A stretch of 64,000 nucleotides of DNA from Symsagittifera roscoffensis. Its lineage: Eukaryota; Xenacoelomorpha; Acoela; Convolutidae. A program made the translations under genes and the position numbers. Of the stretch, positions 1-11,094 are shown piece after piece. The notes under the pieces were generated by a model that was given only the letters and a program-made list of their open reading frames with translations, searched no databases and was not told where the DNA came from. Numbering within the stretch: the first letter of the stretch is position 1; every line of letters starts with the position of its first letter. The stretch is taken from positions 33,888,401 to 33,952,400 of the forward strand of contig NC_087067.1 in the NCBI RefSeq assembly GCF_963678635.1, written 5' to 3'.

Positions 1-639
1 TCCAAATAAAATCCACGAATGGACTTAAATTTGGTCCTCAAGTCCATCTGATCTCGGAGAGAAGAGTAAGGACAGTTGGCCTGTCTAGAGGCCAACTGTG
101 GCTGTCTGGTTGTCTCTGAATTCATGGAATGTATATCTGCAGGCGTACTACTTTGTATGTAGGGGGCGATATCTTTATTCAATTGTCTATGGCCATTAAT
201 GCATAAAAAACGCAACCAGTCACGAAGTCTGGCTTTAAATTTGTCGTATGTCCCTGATAATGGCAGTTTCAGAGACTCATCAGACAGCCCCTGGAGTGTT
301 TCTACCAGTTCTGAAGGCTTATTGTGCTCTCTAACTACGTTATAATTCAATTTCCAGTAACTTTGGCCATTTACATGCATAAAATCTTGAAAATTTGAAA
401 AACATGCATGTAATGCATTATGGTCGCTATAATTTGTGTATAATGTAGCCAAGGTCGTTATTTCGTCAATTTTATTGCTAAAAATGTAGTCTAGACGCGA
501 TTCGGATTTTGATTTTTGGTCAAAATGGGTGGGATACACTTTGTTCCAGACCTTGAAAAGGTCAAAGCATCCAATTGATTCGAAAATGTTGCAAATTATG
601 TGATATCTTTTGACCCGCCGGTCACTACGATGTAATGCA
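1..639 (-). pseudogene. LINE ORF2, endonuclease C-terminal part, copy A (runs off window)
   Basis: Nearly identical to 9010-9635 of copy B, where the frame encodes the end of the endonuclease domain (SRLDYIFSNK and YSDHNAL, the SDH catalytic motif) leading towards the reverse transcriptase. Here it is continuous with module 3 across 634-640, with no MITE. The rest of ORF2 lies outside the window. Confidence 0.7.
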
Positions 640-1095
640 AGATTGCATAATTCAGACCTGATCGGCAGTTAAAATCACCCCCAACCAAAATCAATGTATC
701 TCTACGTTGCTCGGCTAATTTGTTAGCTAGGCCAGTAAGGACTGAGTAGTCCTTGCTGAGGGGATTGATATATATAGAGCAGTAAATGCTGCCAGATTCT
801 GACTCTTTCAGGGAAATGATAAAAGTAAACCTCCTGACTTATTTTGGCTGCATGGCTGGATTAGATAATTCAATTTATAGCTGGTCAAAATGGCCTTATG
901 CTTTGAGCTTAATACATACAATTTTGTTTCTTGTAACGCTATAACGTAGTCATGATGTAATTTCCCCCCATGTTTTGGCTTATTCTGGTCAACCAGGATG
1001 CCTAGAAGTTTGAGGTGATTACCTAGACCTCTACAGTTTAATGTATAAAAGCACGTCATGACTAGATTATAAGTCTGTTGGAAATAATTTTGCAT
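640..1095 (-). pseudogene. LINE ORF2 endonuclease module 3, copy A
   Basis: N-terminal half of the apurinic-type endonuclease domain. It has TLNCRGLGN near its start and ALQETKLYVL, with the conserved Glu, about 45 residues later. The GGDFNCR motif (catalytic Asp/Asn) is readable on the minus strand near 660-680. A deletion around 808 breaks the frame. The short TA run at 768-778 keeps the frame open here, unlike in copies B and C. Confidence 0.6.
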
Positions 1096-1170
1096 GCGAA
1101 TTTGAATAGTTAAAGATAGCCGGTTTCATAATGTTATTCGGGGTTCTATGAGTGAAGACCTGATGGGGTT

Positions 1171-2157
1171 TTATAACACCACCACCAAACTCAACGTATC
1201 TCCTCGTTGCCTATCATGCTTTCTAGCTAGGGCAGTAAGGACTGAAAAGTCCTTACTGTGGGGATTGATGCAAATAGAGCAGTATATATCGCCAGGTTCT
1301 GACTTTGTCAAAGCCGAAACTTTTCGGATTTGGTAAAATCTTTGAAAATTCCAGTTTTCGGTTGAGAAAAAGTTCAAAATTTTTAACTTACACTGTTTGC
1401 ATGTTTGGAATGAATTATACAGTTTAAAACTGATCAAGATGGCGTTTTCTTTTAAGCTTAATACATACAGTTTTGATTCTGGAAATGCTATAACGTAGTC
1501 ATGTCGTACTTTTCTTTCAAAATTTGGCTTGCTGAGGTCAATATAGATGCAATTCATACTGACGTGGTCCTTATAACCTCTAGGACGTTCTGAAAACAGG
1601 CACGTCTTGACTAAGTTATAAGTTTTTCCTATGCAAATCGCATGCAAAGTTACTAATTTCGTCTTAGCCGTTATTACGCTGTAAGTCAAGGTTAAATGTA
1701 TCAGTAAGTGATGTCTTGCATTACCCATCCCCAAGAAAACTTTCTCGTCTCTCCGGTGTCCAGTCAAACAATTGACTAGACCACCAAGGTCTGAAAAGGC
1801 TTTGCTGAGGAGATTGACATACCTCTTGCAGCAAACGTTGCATGATACAAAAATTTTAAAGGTCAAAGCATTTTGACTTTCAAAAAATGTGTTAAAATTC
1901 CAATTAAGGGTAAAAAATGTAGACAATAGTACTGAACTATGCAAACTGCCTGTCTGGAGTTTAAAGCTCAGACCTCTATTAACGAAAAAGACTGTTTTTT
2001 CAGAGGTTAGATCGTCAAGTTTTTTAAATTTTAGACCTAAAATGTAGTGTTTATGCGACGTTTTCCCACGTTCTGGCTTTCTTTTTGGAACAAGGATGCC
2101 TGGTGGTTTCAGCTTCTCAGTGAAACCGCTGCTCTTTAGAAATTTAAAGCACAACAT
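1171..2157 (-). pseudogene. LINE ORF2 N-terminal part: degenerate endonuclease modules 1 and 2, copy A
   Basis: A 328-residue open stretch starting 12 nt after the natural ORF1 stop position. It holds two divergent copies of the N-terminal half of an apurinic-type endonuclease domain. Both align with the better-preserved third module at 640-1095. Module 2 reads HDYVIAFPESKLYVL where module 3 has HDYVIALQETKLYVL. Module 1 keeps only spaced similarity (SKAFSDLGGLVNCLTGHRRDE against SKDYSVLTGLANKLAEQRKD). The catalytic GDFN motif is absent from both. The frame closes before module 3, so this copy cannot make an intact ORF2. Confidence 0.6.
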
Positions 2158-2327
2158 TATGAAAAAGTTTATGTATGAGAAGTTTTTAGACTCGATACCT
2201 GTTGTTCTCTTTTTTGCAGTTTTGATGGAGTCTGCTTCTCCGCGTCTGGGCTGATGTGTCGTCTCTGTGATTTCTGGCGGCTGAACGCCCCACTCCTTCT
2301 GAGGCTACTGCACGCCTTCATCACATG

Positions 2328-3173
2328 TCAGTCCTCCTCATCCATTCGGCCCTCAGAGGCCGGAGTCTCATCAGGAGAATTGCTTGTGGCCAAATCAGAT
2401 GTCGTCTGGTTGACCTCTGGTGGTTGTTGCCTCCTGATCCGACACCAGGAATCATCATGACCAATATAAGGCTTTTTATCTTCCTTGCATAGACTGCAGG
2501 AATGAATTGACGGGACATGCGCGTTGAAGGGTAGATCGAGCCATTTGAATGGCCGAGTTTTGACAGCGTTGAACGACCACTGCCTCTGGTCAGTTTCAGC
2601 GCTCTCAATGGGGATTCTGATAATGGTCGAAGCTTTACCGTTGAAGAAGCTCCCCTGTCCACACTTCTCGCGTTGACACGTAACTTCTCCCTCCACATGA
2701 ACTGTTGGGGGGAGCTGCAGGGCTTCGAGGACTGCCTCATCGTCACAAAGCCCGGGCACCTGGTTCATGCGTAGCATGGCCGTCTTTGGAAACCCGGTTG
2801 GATCGTATCTCCAGAAGTGGTCACCCGTTGGGAAGATAGTTTTGTCAAGGAGCTGCAGTCCTTCTGTCATGATGGTCAGGTCGTCCTCCGCCTCAGTTGG
2901 CGCGATAACGATTAAAGAATGTAATCTTTTTTCTTTGACAGTAGAGAAAGCTTTGGAGATGGTAATTTGATCTCGATGATGGGGTTTAAAGGAGGACAAG
3001 ATGTCAACAATGGTTTTTTTTGAGGCAGCTTCGAAACTAGCATTAGACTTGAAATGTTCTTTTGTAAAGGGAGGAATGATGGTCATTTTTAAGAATGAAG
3101 TGACTTTAATATGAGGTCTTGCAATGCCCTCAGCGAGAACTTCAGAGAAAGAAGGCGACTGGCTATCAGCCAT
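2328..3173 (-). pseudogene. LINE ORF1 (RNA-binding, CCHC), copy A, truncated by a stop
   Basis: ORF1-type protein of a Tx1/L1-superfamily LINE, expected to bind element RNA. I place the start at the ATG at 3171-3173 (MADSQSPSF). The reading frame stays open upstream to 3203, but only through a non-AUG codon. Near the C-terminus is a zinc-knuckle motif, CSLCKEDKKPYIGHDDSWC (CX2CX9HX4C). It ends in RMDEED followed by TGA. Copies B and C have TGG (Trp) at this codon and continue for about 53 more residues, so copy A has a nonsense mutation. This is the only copy that keeps the ATG start. The family assignment rests on the motif and on the ORF2 neighbour. Confidence 0.75.
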
Positions 3174-3627
3174 GTCCAAAAGTAAGTATTGCGTGGAAAA
3201 CAATGCAAATTTATCTTCAGTTTAATCTCGGTAACAAAAGAAAAGGTAATTTTGATATAATCAAGAGCCAAATTATCACAACAATTAGGCTAAAAGCAAC
3301 TGACAGTATCCTGGCTGGTATTCAATCATATGCCACTTACAGTGGATGTGCGGCTATCATGCCATAGATGGTCATTCAAGGCACCTTGTACACGCTCCAT
3401 AGGTTTTGACCAGCTGATTTGGCCATAAAACACATTGGGCCAAAAAAATTCCAAACAATGTCAATTTTCAGTATTTTGTTTGAAATGCATAAATTATAAC
3501 GTGAGCGTGCAAAATTTTACATGGTATAAGAGCATATTTTTACTCTCGCGCGAGGGCGAGTGTTTTAAAAGTAATGTACATAGACATAAGCTAGTAAGGA
3601 TATGAATGAAAACGGAGTAACTCAAAT

Positions 3628-3746
3628 GCCTACGACCATACCATGTTGAATGCACCGGTTCTCGTCCGATCACCGAAGTTAAGCAACATTGGGCCTGGTT
3701 AGTACTTGGATGGGAGACCGCCTGGGAACACCAGGTGTTGTAGGCT
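3628..3746 (+). rRNA. 5S ribosomal RNA (consensus copy)
   Basis: RNA component of the large ribosomal subunit, transcribed by RNA polymerase III. The 119-nt sequence starts GCCTACGACCATACCATG and ends GGTGTTGTAGGCT; the two ends pair to form helix I. The internal control region is visible: box A (AAGTTAAGCAAC, about position 49) and box C (TGGATGGGAGACC, about position 80). A T-run follows as the pol III terminator. This copy matches the array consensus. Its upstream TATA-like box reads TATGAAT instead of TATAAAT. Confidence 0.97.
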
Positions 3747-4254
3747 TTTTTTTAAAGCAAAAGTAATTCTTTTACTTTTATGCGCTAAGAGTTATTGCTG
3801 TTTAAATTTCGGTGATGTCAAAAAAATAAGCCCAATCGAGCCTGGTGAATTGCGCGAACGGCCATAACTTGCCCAAAAATTTTAAAATTCCCAAATTTTA
3901 TTATTTGGATCACAAGATCATAGTCAAATCTTGGGGGACTGAGAAAATGAACCAATTTCGTCGGTCCAACACAAAGTTATAAGCTTTTGAAATCTCGGTG
4001 ATACCAAAAAGTTAAGCCTAATCGAGCGTGGTGCAAAAAATGAAATTTTCAAAATTTTTGTTTTTTTATTTTCGTTCAAAGTTCATTTTTTTCATCTTGT
4101 TTCATAAATTTGAGCTCAGGACAATTCCAACTAGCCCAAAACGACGTTTGTAGCTCAAGTGTACGTGGAGTAATCATCAGTTGAAAATTTGGGGGGACCC
4201 GAATTTCGGCCATTTTGGACGAAAATCGGCCTAAAAGCTAACTTTTAAGTTAGT

Positions 4255-4383
4255 GCAATTTTTTTTCTTGCATTTTTCAAGAGAGTTGGGCCGCCCTCCG
4301 CTGTTGCAGAGTGCATTCAAAGAAAACTTATCAAAAAGATTTGAATACTTACCTATTTAATAAGTTTATCACAACAATTAGGC
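4255..4383 (-). ncRNA. Candidate SL-like RNA
   Basis: All elements present. The intron arm of stem I has ATAG changed to AAAG on the plus strand (CAAAAAGAT). Confidence 0.4.
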
Positions 4384-4720
4384 TAAAAGCAACTGACAGT
4401 ATCCTGGCTGGTATTCAATCATATGCCACTTACAGTGGATGTGCGGCTATCATGCCATAGATGGTCCTTCAAGGCACCTTGTACGCGCTCCATAGGTTTT
4501 GACCAGCTGATTTGGCCAAAAAACACATTGTGCCAAAAAAATTCCAAACAAGGTCAATTTTCAGTATTTTGTTTGAAATGCATAAATTATAACGTGAGCG
4601 TGCAAAATTTTACATGGTATAAGAGCATATTTTTACTCTCGCGCGAGGGTGAGTGTTTTAAAAGTAATGTACATAGACATAAGCTAGTAAGGATATAAAT
4701 GAAAGCGGAGTAACTCAAAT

Positions 4721-4839
4721 GCCTACGACCATACCATGTTGAATGCACCGGTTCTCGTCCGATCACCGAAGTTAAGCATCAATGGGCCTGGTTAGTACTT
4801 GGATGGGAGACCGCCTGGGAACACCAGGTGTTGTAGGCT
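4721..4839 (+). rRNA. 5S ribosomal RNA (variant loop)
   Basis: 5S gene with a local change after box A: AAGCATCAATGGG where the consensus has AAGCAACATTGGG. Length is unchanged. The T-run terminator is kept. TATAAAT is present 21-27 bp upstream. Confidence 0.92.
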
Positions 4840-5333
4840 TTTATTTAAAGCAAAAGTAATTCTTTTACTTTTATGCGCTAAGAGTTATTGCTGTTTAAAT
4901 TTCGGTGATGTCAAAAAAATAAGCCCAATCGAGCCTGGTGAATTGCGCGAACGGCCATAACTTGCCCAAAAATTTTCCAAATTTTATTATTTGGATCACA
5001 AGATCATAGTCAAATCTTGGGGGACTGAGAAAATGAACCAATTTCGTCGGTCCAACACAAAGTTATAAGCTTTTGAAATCTCGGTGATACCAAAAAGTTA
5101 AGCCTAATCGAGCGTGGTGCAAAAAATGAAATTTTCAAAAAAAAAATTTTCCGTTCAAAGTTCATTTTTTTCATCTTGTTTCATAAAGTTGAGCTCAGGA
5201 CAATTCCAACGAGCCCAAATTGACGTTTGTAGCTCAAGTGTACGTGGAGTAATCATCAGTTGAAATTTTGGGGGGACCCGAATTTCGGCCATTTTGGACG
5301 AAAATCGGCCTAAAAGCTAACTTTTAAGTTAGT

Positions 5334-5462
5334 GCAATTTTTTTTCTTGCATTTTTCAAGAGAATTGGGCTACCCTCCGCAGTCGCAGAGTGCATTCAAA
5401 GAAAACTTATCAAATAGATTTGAATACTTACCTATTTAAAAAGTTTATCACAACAATTAGGC
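5334..5462 (-). ncRNA. Candidate SL-like RNA
   Basis: The exon arm is altered (plus strand TATTTAAAAAGTTT), giving one mismatch in stem I. The splice site is intact. Confidence 0.4.
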
Positions 5463-5799
5463 TAAAAGCAACTGACAGTATCCTGGCTGGTATTCAATCA
5501 TATGCCACTTACAGTGGATGTGCGGCTATCATGCCATAGATGGTCATTCAAGGCACCTTGTACACGCTCCATAGGTTTTGACCAGCTGATTTGGCCATAA
5601 AACACATTGGGCCAAAAAAATTCCAAACAATGTCAATTTTCAGTATTTTGTGTGAAATGCATAAATTATAACGTGAGCGTGCAAAATTTTACATGGTATA
5701 AGAGCATATTTTTACTCTCGCGCGAGGGCGAGTGTTTTAAAAGTAATGTACATAGACATAAGCTAGTAAGGATATAAATGAAAGCGGAGTAACTCAAAT

Positions 5800-5917
5800 G
5801 CCTACGACCATACCATGTTGAATGCACCGGTCCCGTCCGATCACCGAAGTTAAGCAACATTGGGCCTGGTTAGTACTTGGATGGGAGACCGCCTGGGAAC
5901 ACCAGGTGTTGTAGGCT
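5800..5917 (+). rRNA. 5S ribosomal RNA (1-nt deletion)
   Basis: 5S gene with GGTCCCGTCC where the consensus is GGTTCTCGTCC, so it is one base short at about position 33. This may weaken the internal helix. It is the last gene before LINE copy B. Confidence 0.9.
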
Positions 5918-6610
5918 TTTATTTAAAGCAAAAGTATTTCCTTTACTTTTATGCGCTAAGAGTTATTGCTGTTTAAAGTTCGGTGATGTCAAAAAGTTAA
6001 GCCTAATCGAGCGCGGTGCAAAAATTTTCAATGGGTCAAATTTTGACCAAAACAAAAGAAAACCGAAAAATTTCTTTTGCAGTATCAATTTTGTGTACAA
6101 TCAGCTGCTGATAGGTCAAAAATAAAGGAGATAACTTTTGGGTACTTTGAGTTATAGCCTTTTGAATTTCGGTGATGTCAAAAAAATAAGCCCAATCGAG
6201 CCTGGTGAATTGCGCGAACGGCCATAACTTGCCCAAAAATTGAAAAAATTCCAAATTTTATTATTTGGATCACAAGATCATAGTCAAATCTTGGGGGACT
6301 GAGAAAATGAACCAATTTCGTCGGTCCAACACAAAGTTATAAGCTTTTGAAATCTCGGTGATACCAAAAAGTTAAGCCTAATCGAGCGTGGTGCAAAAAA
6401 TGAAACTTTCAAAATTTTTGTTTTTTTTTCGTTCAAAGTTCATTTTTTCATCTCGTTTCATAAATTTGAGCTCAGGACAATTCCAACGAGCCCAAAACGA
6501 CGTTTGTAGCTCAAGTGTACGTGGAGTAATCATCAGTTGAAAATTTGGGGGGACCCGAATTTCGGCCATTTTGGACGAAAATCGGCCTAAAAGCTAACTT
6601 TTAAGTTAGT

Positions 6611-6739
6611 GCAATTTTTTTTCTTGCATTTTTCAAGAGAATTGGGCTGCCCTCCGCTGTCGCAGAGTGCATTCAAAGAAAACTTATCAAATAGATTTGA
6701 ATACTTACCTATTTAATAAGTTTATCACAACAATTAGGC
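6611..6739 (-). ncRNA. Candidate SL-like RNA, cut at its 5' end by LINE copy B
   Basis: The body is complete, but the normal upstream region is replaced by the 3' end of LINE copy B from 6740. The first 18 nt of the putative exon are the duplicated LINE target. Confidence 0.4.
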
Positions 6740-6874
6740 TTTCAAATAATTTATTAACGATTGTAATTACAAATTACAAAAAAGGAAAGCAATTAGTTAC
6801 ACATATTTAGTTACAGTTAGCAGAAAAACAATACGACATCAAATGTAATATAATACACCATGAAGATAATCATT

Positions 6875-7690
6875 TTATGGAATGGAACCAAGTTTTTTGA
6901 GATATTCAGATGTATCTTGACACCATGATGATATCAGCTTAGCTACAATGTATTTCATGCCTATTACATTTTCTTCAACAAGCAGATCTTTTATTGAATT
7001 GAAATTAAGTTTTTCTTTAAAAGTAGAGCAGTTTTCACAAGCGAAAAACAAATGTTGCATGGTTTCGAACTCTCTTTCACAAGAGTAACAAAGGGGGTGG
7101 TCCACCAAATTTTTAATCCATTTCCTGGGCTTATCCAGATAACTGTTTAAGAAAAATAAGTAGAGAATATTTTTATCTAGAGGGGTGAACTTTTTATGTT
7201 TCCATATTTTGGTTAGGAATTGAAAAATCAAAGATTTGTCTGATAGATTAAGATCCGGGTAGAAATTCGCAATTTTTCTAGCTATAACCTTCGTTTTATA
7301 ATTTGGAAGCATCAACTCTGCATAAAGACTAGACATGTTCATCTTCATAGGATTAATTACTTTTCCATTTTGAACTAGCTGAAAACTATCTCGAGCAAAC
7401 TCGAGTATGAAAATGTTTTTTTTAATTAACAAATTTTTCAAGGATCTGAAAATCTTAGATTTTTTGAAGTAGATCACTTCTTTGTTGCTACCCAAGGTAT
7501 TAAGTAGGGATACCATGTCGAAAATTTTTGCAGCCGCAATATAAAAATTTAAATTTTTGAAGCCTGTGCCTCCATTATTGAATGGAAGGTATAAGATCTG
7601 CTTGTTGATTGAATGTTTTCCTCCAAGCCATACACTGTTAATCAATTTCATTTCTAACCTATCAATGAAAGTTTTGTCAACTCCAAGTGC
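6875..7690 (-). pseudogene. LINE ORF2 C-terminal part with zinc-knuckle, copy B
   Basis: Continuation of ORF2 after the frameshift. NSVWLGGKHSI and PFNNGGTGFKNL are typical of the region after the RT thumb in L1/Tx1 elements. CYSCEREFETMQHLFFAC (CX2CX8HX4C) is the C-terminal zinc-knuckle. It ends 135 bp before the element's 3' end. Confidence 0.8.
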
Positions 7691-9635
7691 CTCATCACAT
7701 ATACGAGTCTTGAGGTCACAAAAGTCTCAATATTCAGGCTTCGCGCCCGGAGAGTCATACATTTTATGCTGAATTTAGCTGAATTATTAATCGTATCTTC
7801 CAATATCTTGGTTTTAATTTTCAATGAATCATTCAAGCTTAAGCGTATGCCTAATAATTTAAGGGATGATACTTTCTTCAACTGTTTAGGCACGAAACCT
7901 AAACTCAGAATTTTGGTTTTATCTACATTTATAGCAAGTTTTGATACCAAATTGAACTTATTGATTTCATCAAGTAAATTTCCGATACAAGCGCGTTTAA
8001 TGAAAACACTATTATCATCGGCGTAGGCCACAATTTTAAGTGCTTGGTTGGATTTGATAGAACTATTATAGCGTATGGCTTGGAGTAAAGGTTCCATTCC
8101 TAAAATGAACAAAAGCGCCGAAAGAGGGCATCCTTGTTTAATCCCATTGTCGACTCTAATTGATCGTGATAGGTAGCCACCTATTTCTATCATCGCTTTG
8201 GTATCAGTACATATGATGGATATCAAAGAAGTTATGATTTCTGGACAGCCTATGGCTGTTAAAACGTTCAAAATGTAATCACGGTCCATGCGGTCAAAAG
8301 CCTTACTGAAATCGATGGCTACCACACAATTAGATTTTCCGAGTTTTTCTTGAGCTAATCTAGCCCTAATTATGGCTGTATGAATACTGCGCTTTGGCAA
8401 ATAAGCAAGTTGATGTTTGCGTATTAGATTATTTAAAGGGTCTCTTAAACGAGATGCCAGAACATGGGAAAGAATTTTGAGATCAGTGTTAAGGAGGCTT
8501 ATTGGTCGGAATTCGTCAACATTTAAACTGTTTTCAATTTTTGGGATGAGTTTTATTATTGAAATGAGAAACGATCTAGGTGCCGCCTTATTGTAGCACA
8601 TCGAGTTAAATAATTCAGCGAGCAACGGAGCGAAAAAATTTGAGTGGCTTTTATACAAGTCTGAAGTAAGACCATCAGATCCAGGTGCGCTATTTTTATT
8701 TAATTTATTTATAGCTTGCTTCACTTCCTCTTCACCTATTGGCGAATTATTAAACATTTTGGTAATTTTCTTTATTCGTTTTGAATTCCGCAGCTTAAAA
8801 ACATTCAAAAGCTCCTCCCTAGGTGCGTAGTTGGCGTCAGCAACCGTTTTTTTATAGTAAATATTGGAGTAAAAGCTCGAGAATTCGTTCAAAATTTCAT
8901 CAATGTCATTGGAAATTTCACCACTTTTCAGCTTTATTTGCTTAATACTTTTATTAACTTTGAAGTAACTTAGCAATGATTTAAGCGCACCCGAATCACC
9001 ATGGTTGAGGTCTAAATAAAATCCACGAATGGACTTAAATTTGGTCGTCAAGTCCATCTCATCTCGGAGAGAAGAGTAAGGACAGTTGGCCTGTCTAGAG
9101 GCCAACTGGAGCTGTCTGGTTGTCTCTGAATTGATGGAATGTATATCTGCAGGCTTACTACTTTGTATGTAGGGGGCGATATTTTTATTCAATTGTCTAT
9201 GGCCATTAATGCATAAAAAACGCAACCAGTCACGAAGTCTGGCTTTAAATTTGTCGTATGTCCCTGATAATGGCAGTTTCAGAGACTCATCAGACAGCCC
9301 CTGGAGTGTTTCTACCAGTTCTGAAGGCTTATTGTGCTCTCTAACTACGTTATAATTCAATTTCCAGTAACTTTGGCCATTTACATGCATAAAATCTTGA
9401 AAATTTGAAAAACATGCATGTAATGCATTATGGTCGCTATAATTTGTGTATAATGTAGTCAAGGTCGTTATTTCGTCAATTTTATTGCTAAAAATGTAGT
9501 CTAGACGCGATTCGGATTTTGATTTTTGGTCAAAATGGGTGGGATACACTTTGTTCCAGACCTTGAAAAGGTCAAAGCATCCAATTGATTCGAAAATGTT
9601 GCAAATTATGTGATATCTTTGGACCCGCCGGTCAC
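7654..9635 (-). pseudogene. LINE ORF2: endonuclease C-terminus and reverse transcriptase, copy B
   Basis: Long open frame of about 660 residues coding for target-primed reverse transcription functions. N-terminal SRLDYIFSNK and YSDHNAL belong to the apurinic-type endonuclease. Then come APGSDGLTSDLY, PISLLNTDLKILSHVLA, AIDFSKAFD (first catalytic Asp, near residue 450), GIKQGCPLSALLF and VAYADD (catalytic Asp pair, near residue 545). The pattern fits L1/Tx1 reverse transcriptases. The frame begins within the MITE junction, since the 5' part of ORF2 lies beyond the insertion. It is lost by a frameshift at about 7700, after which the protein continues in the frame of 6875-7690. Confidence 0.9.
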
Positions 9636-9637
9636 TA

Positions 9638-10570
9638 CCCGGGTTGACCAAAACTTCTTATCATATAATTTCCATATATGAGAAACTTCTTGTCATACAA
9701 TTTCATACAATTCCATACGTACAGAAAATTGTATGAAAACTCTATGATAAGCATTTTTCCATATATGAAAATTGTATGATAGTGTGTTTTTCCATAAACC
9801 AAAAATTTTGATTTTTTCTTTTTCAATTTAGTTTCTGAAAAATTTTCGGTTGTAGTTGCAACCGAACACAAGTGCCAAAGACCTTGGTTACTCAAAACAC
9901 CAAAGGTTGGCCGGTCTTGCATTGACAATGCATAGAAAACGACCTGAATGTGGCTGTCTTTTACAATTGATATAACAAAAGTAACAAACATTTATTTTTT
10001 GGCAGAATTTTTCAATGATGATTATTTTAAATTTTTGAATATTCAAATTATCAGACATTGATCAAGGCATACATTAACACCCCATACAGAAGAAATAGGA
10101 AGTTTCCGCGTTTTTGAAAAAAAATATATAAGTGAAAAGAAAATAAAAGCCAATTTTATCGTATCCTGGACTACGTTATGCACACAAAATATTCAATTTT
10201 GCATGCAAAAAAAAATTTTCGAAAAACGTTTGTTTGCGTACGAAATTCGATTTGCGGTTGAAAAACAAACAAAAAAATTTTTGGGCCAAATTTTCAAAAT
10301 TACTTTGTGTCGCCATCAAAAAAAATGCCAGTCATACACTTTTCATATATGGGAATTGTATGATAAGCATTTTTTTCAAAAAAAAAACGAAAACCTCAGT
10401 TTTTATCACCAGACTGTTTTATTAGAATCAAACAGCCACAGAAACGAGTTTATACCAGTTTTCAACCATTTTTAGAAATTGTATGAAAATTGTATGACAA
10501 GCATTTTCCCACACACTTGATGTATGGAATTGTATGATAAGCATTTTCGGTGTATGGAGGTCAACCCGGG
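9638..10570. mobile_element. MITE-like DNA transposon inserted in LINE copy B (TA target)
   Basis: A 933-bp insertion with 12-bp perfect terminal inverted repeats CCCGGGTTGACC / GGTCAACCCGGG, flanked by TA on both sides (9636-9637 and 10571-10572). The uninterrupted site in copy A reads CACTACGATG, with a single TA. The ends contain many copies of CATACAATT-type motifs in both orientations, for example CTTATCATACAATTCCATA. I see no transposase. The TA duplication suggests mobilisation by a Tc1/mariner-type enzyme, but the TIRs are not ones I recognise. Confidence 0.88.
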
Positions 10571-10572
10571 TA

Positions 10573-11094
10573 CGATGTAATGCAAGATTGCATAATTCAG
10601 AACTTGATCGGCAGTTAAAATCACCTCCAACCAAAATCAATGTATCTTTCCGTTGCTCGGCTAATTTGTTAGCTAGGCCAGTAAGAACTGAGTAGTCCTT
10701 GCTGAGGGGATTGATATATATATATAGAGCAGTAAATGCTGCCAGATTCTGACTCTTTCAGAGCCAAAGCCATGTGGCTTTGGTAAAAACTCTGAATTTT
10801 CCATTTATTGGGAAATAATAAAAGTAAACCTCCTGAGTTATTTTAGCTGCATGGCTGGATTAGATAATTCAAATTATAGCTGGTCAAAATGGCCTTATGC
10901 TTTGAGCTTAATACATACAATTTTGTTTCTTGTAACGCTATAACGTAGTCATGATGTAATTTCCCCCCATGTTTTGGCTTATTCAGGTCAACCAGGATGC
11001 CTAGAAGTTTGAGGTGATTACCTAGCCCTCTACAGTTTAATGTATAAAAGCACGTCATGACTAGATTATAAGTCTTTTGGAAATAATTTTGCAT
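10573..11094 (-). pseudogene. LINE ORF2 endonuclease module 3, copy B
   Basis: The catalytic-looking module. TLNCRGLGNHLKLLG lies near the N-terminus, then HDYVIALQETKLYVL, and LILVGGDFNCRSSSELC close to 10573-10640. The phase changes at a TA microsatellite at about 10712-10727, which is 4 bp longer than in copy A, and a second break lies near 10840. The domain is cut by the MITE at 10571 and resumes at 9635. Confidence 0.65.

Larger units (their letters stand above)
1..3272 (-). mobile_element. LINE copy A, L1/Tx1-type (5' part; 3' part beyond window)
   Basis: Minus-strand non-LTR retrotransposon whose 5' end lies at 3272, next to TTATCACAACAATTAGGC (3273-3290) of the 5S spacer. It matches copy B closely but is uninterrupted at 634-640, where copy B carries a MITE, so it shows the empty site. 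The order from the 5' end is: short 5'UTR (3174-3272), ORF1, three endonuclease-like modules, then the start of ORF2 running off the left edge. It is broken by a premature stop in ORF1 and by a deletion near 808 that removes about 50 bp present in the other copies. Confidence 0.9.
3273..6739 (+). repeat. 5S rDNA tandem array, block 1 (3 units)
   Basis: Three 5S units between LINE copies A and B, with gene starts at 3628, 4721 and 5800. The first two units are short (1,093 and 1,079 bp) because the stretch between spacer sub-repeats 1 and 2 is missing. The third has the full spacer. The block begins and ends with the 18-bp LINE target sequence (3273-3290 and 6722-6739). Confidence 0.95.

Noticed and set aside
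9638-9991. Minus-strand open frame of about 118 residues inside the MITE
   Set aside because: No similarity to a transposase; composition follows the sub-terminal repeats.
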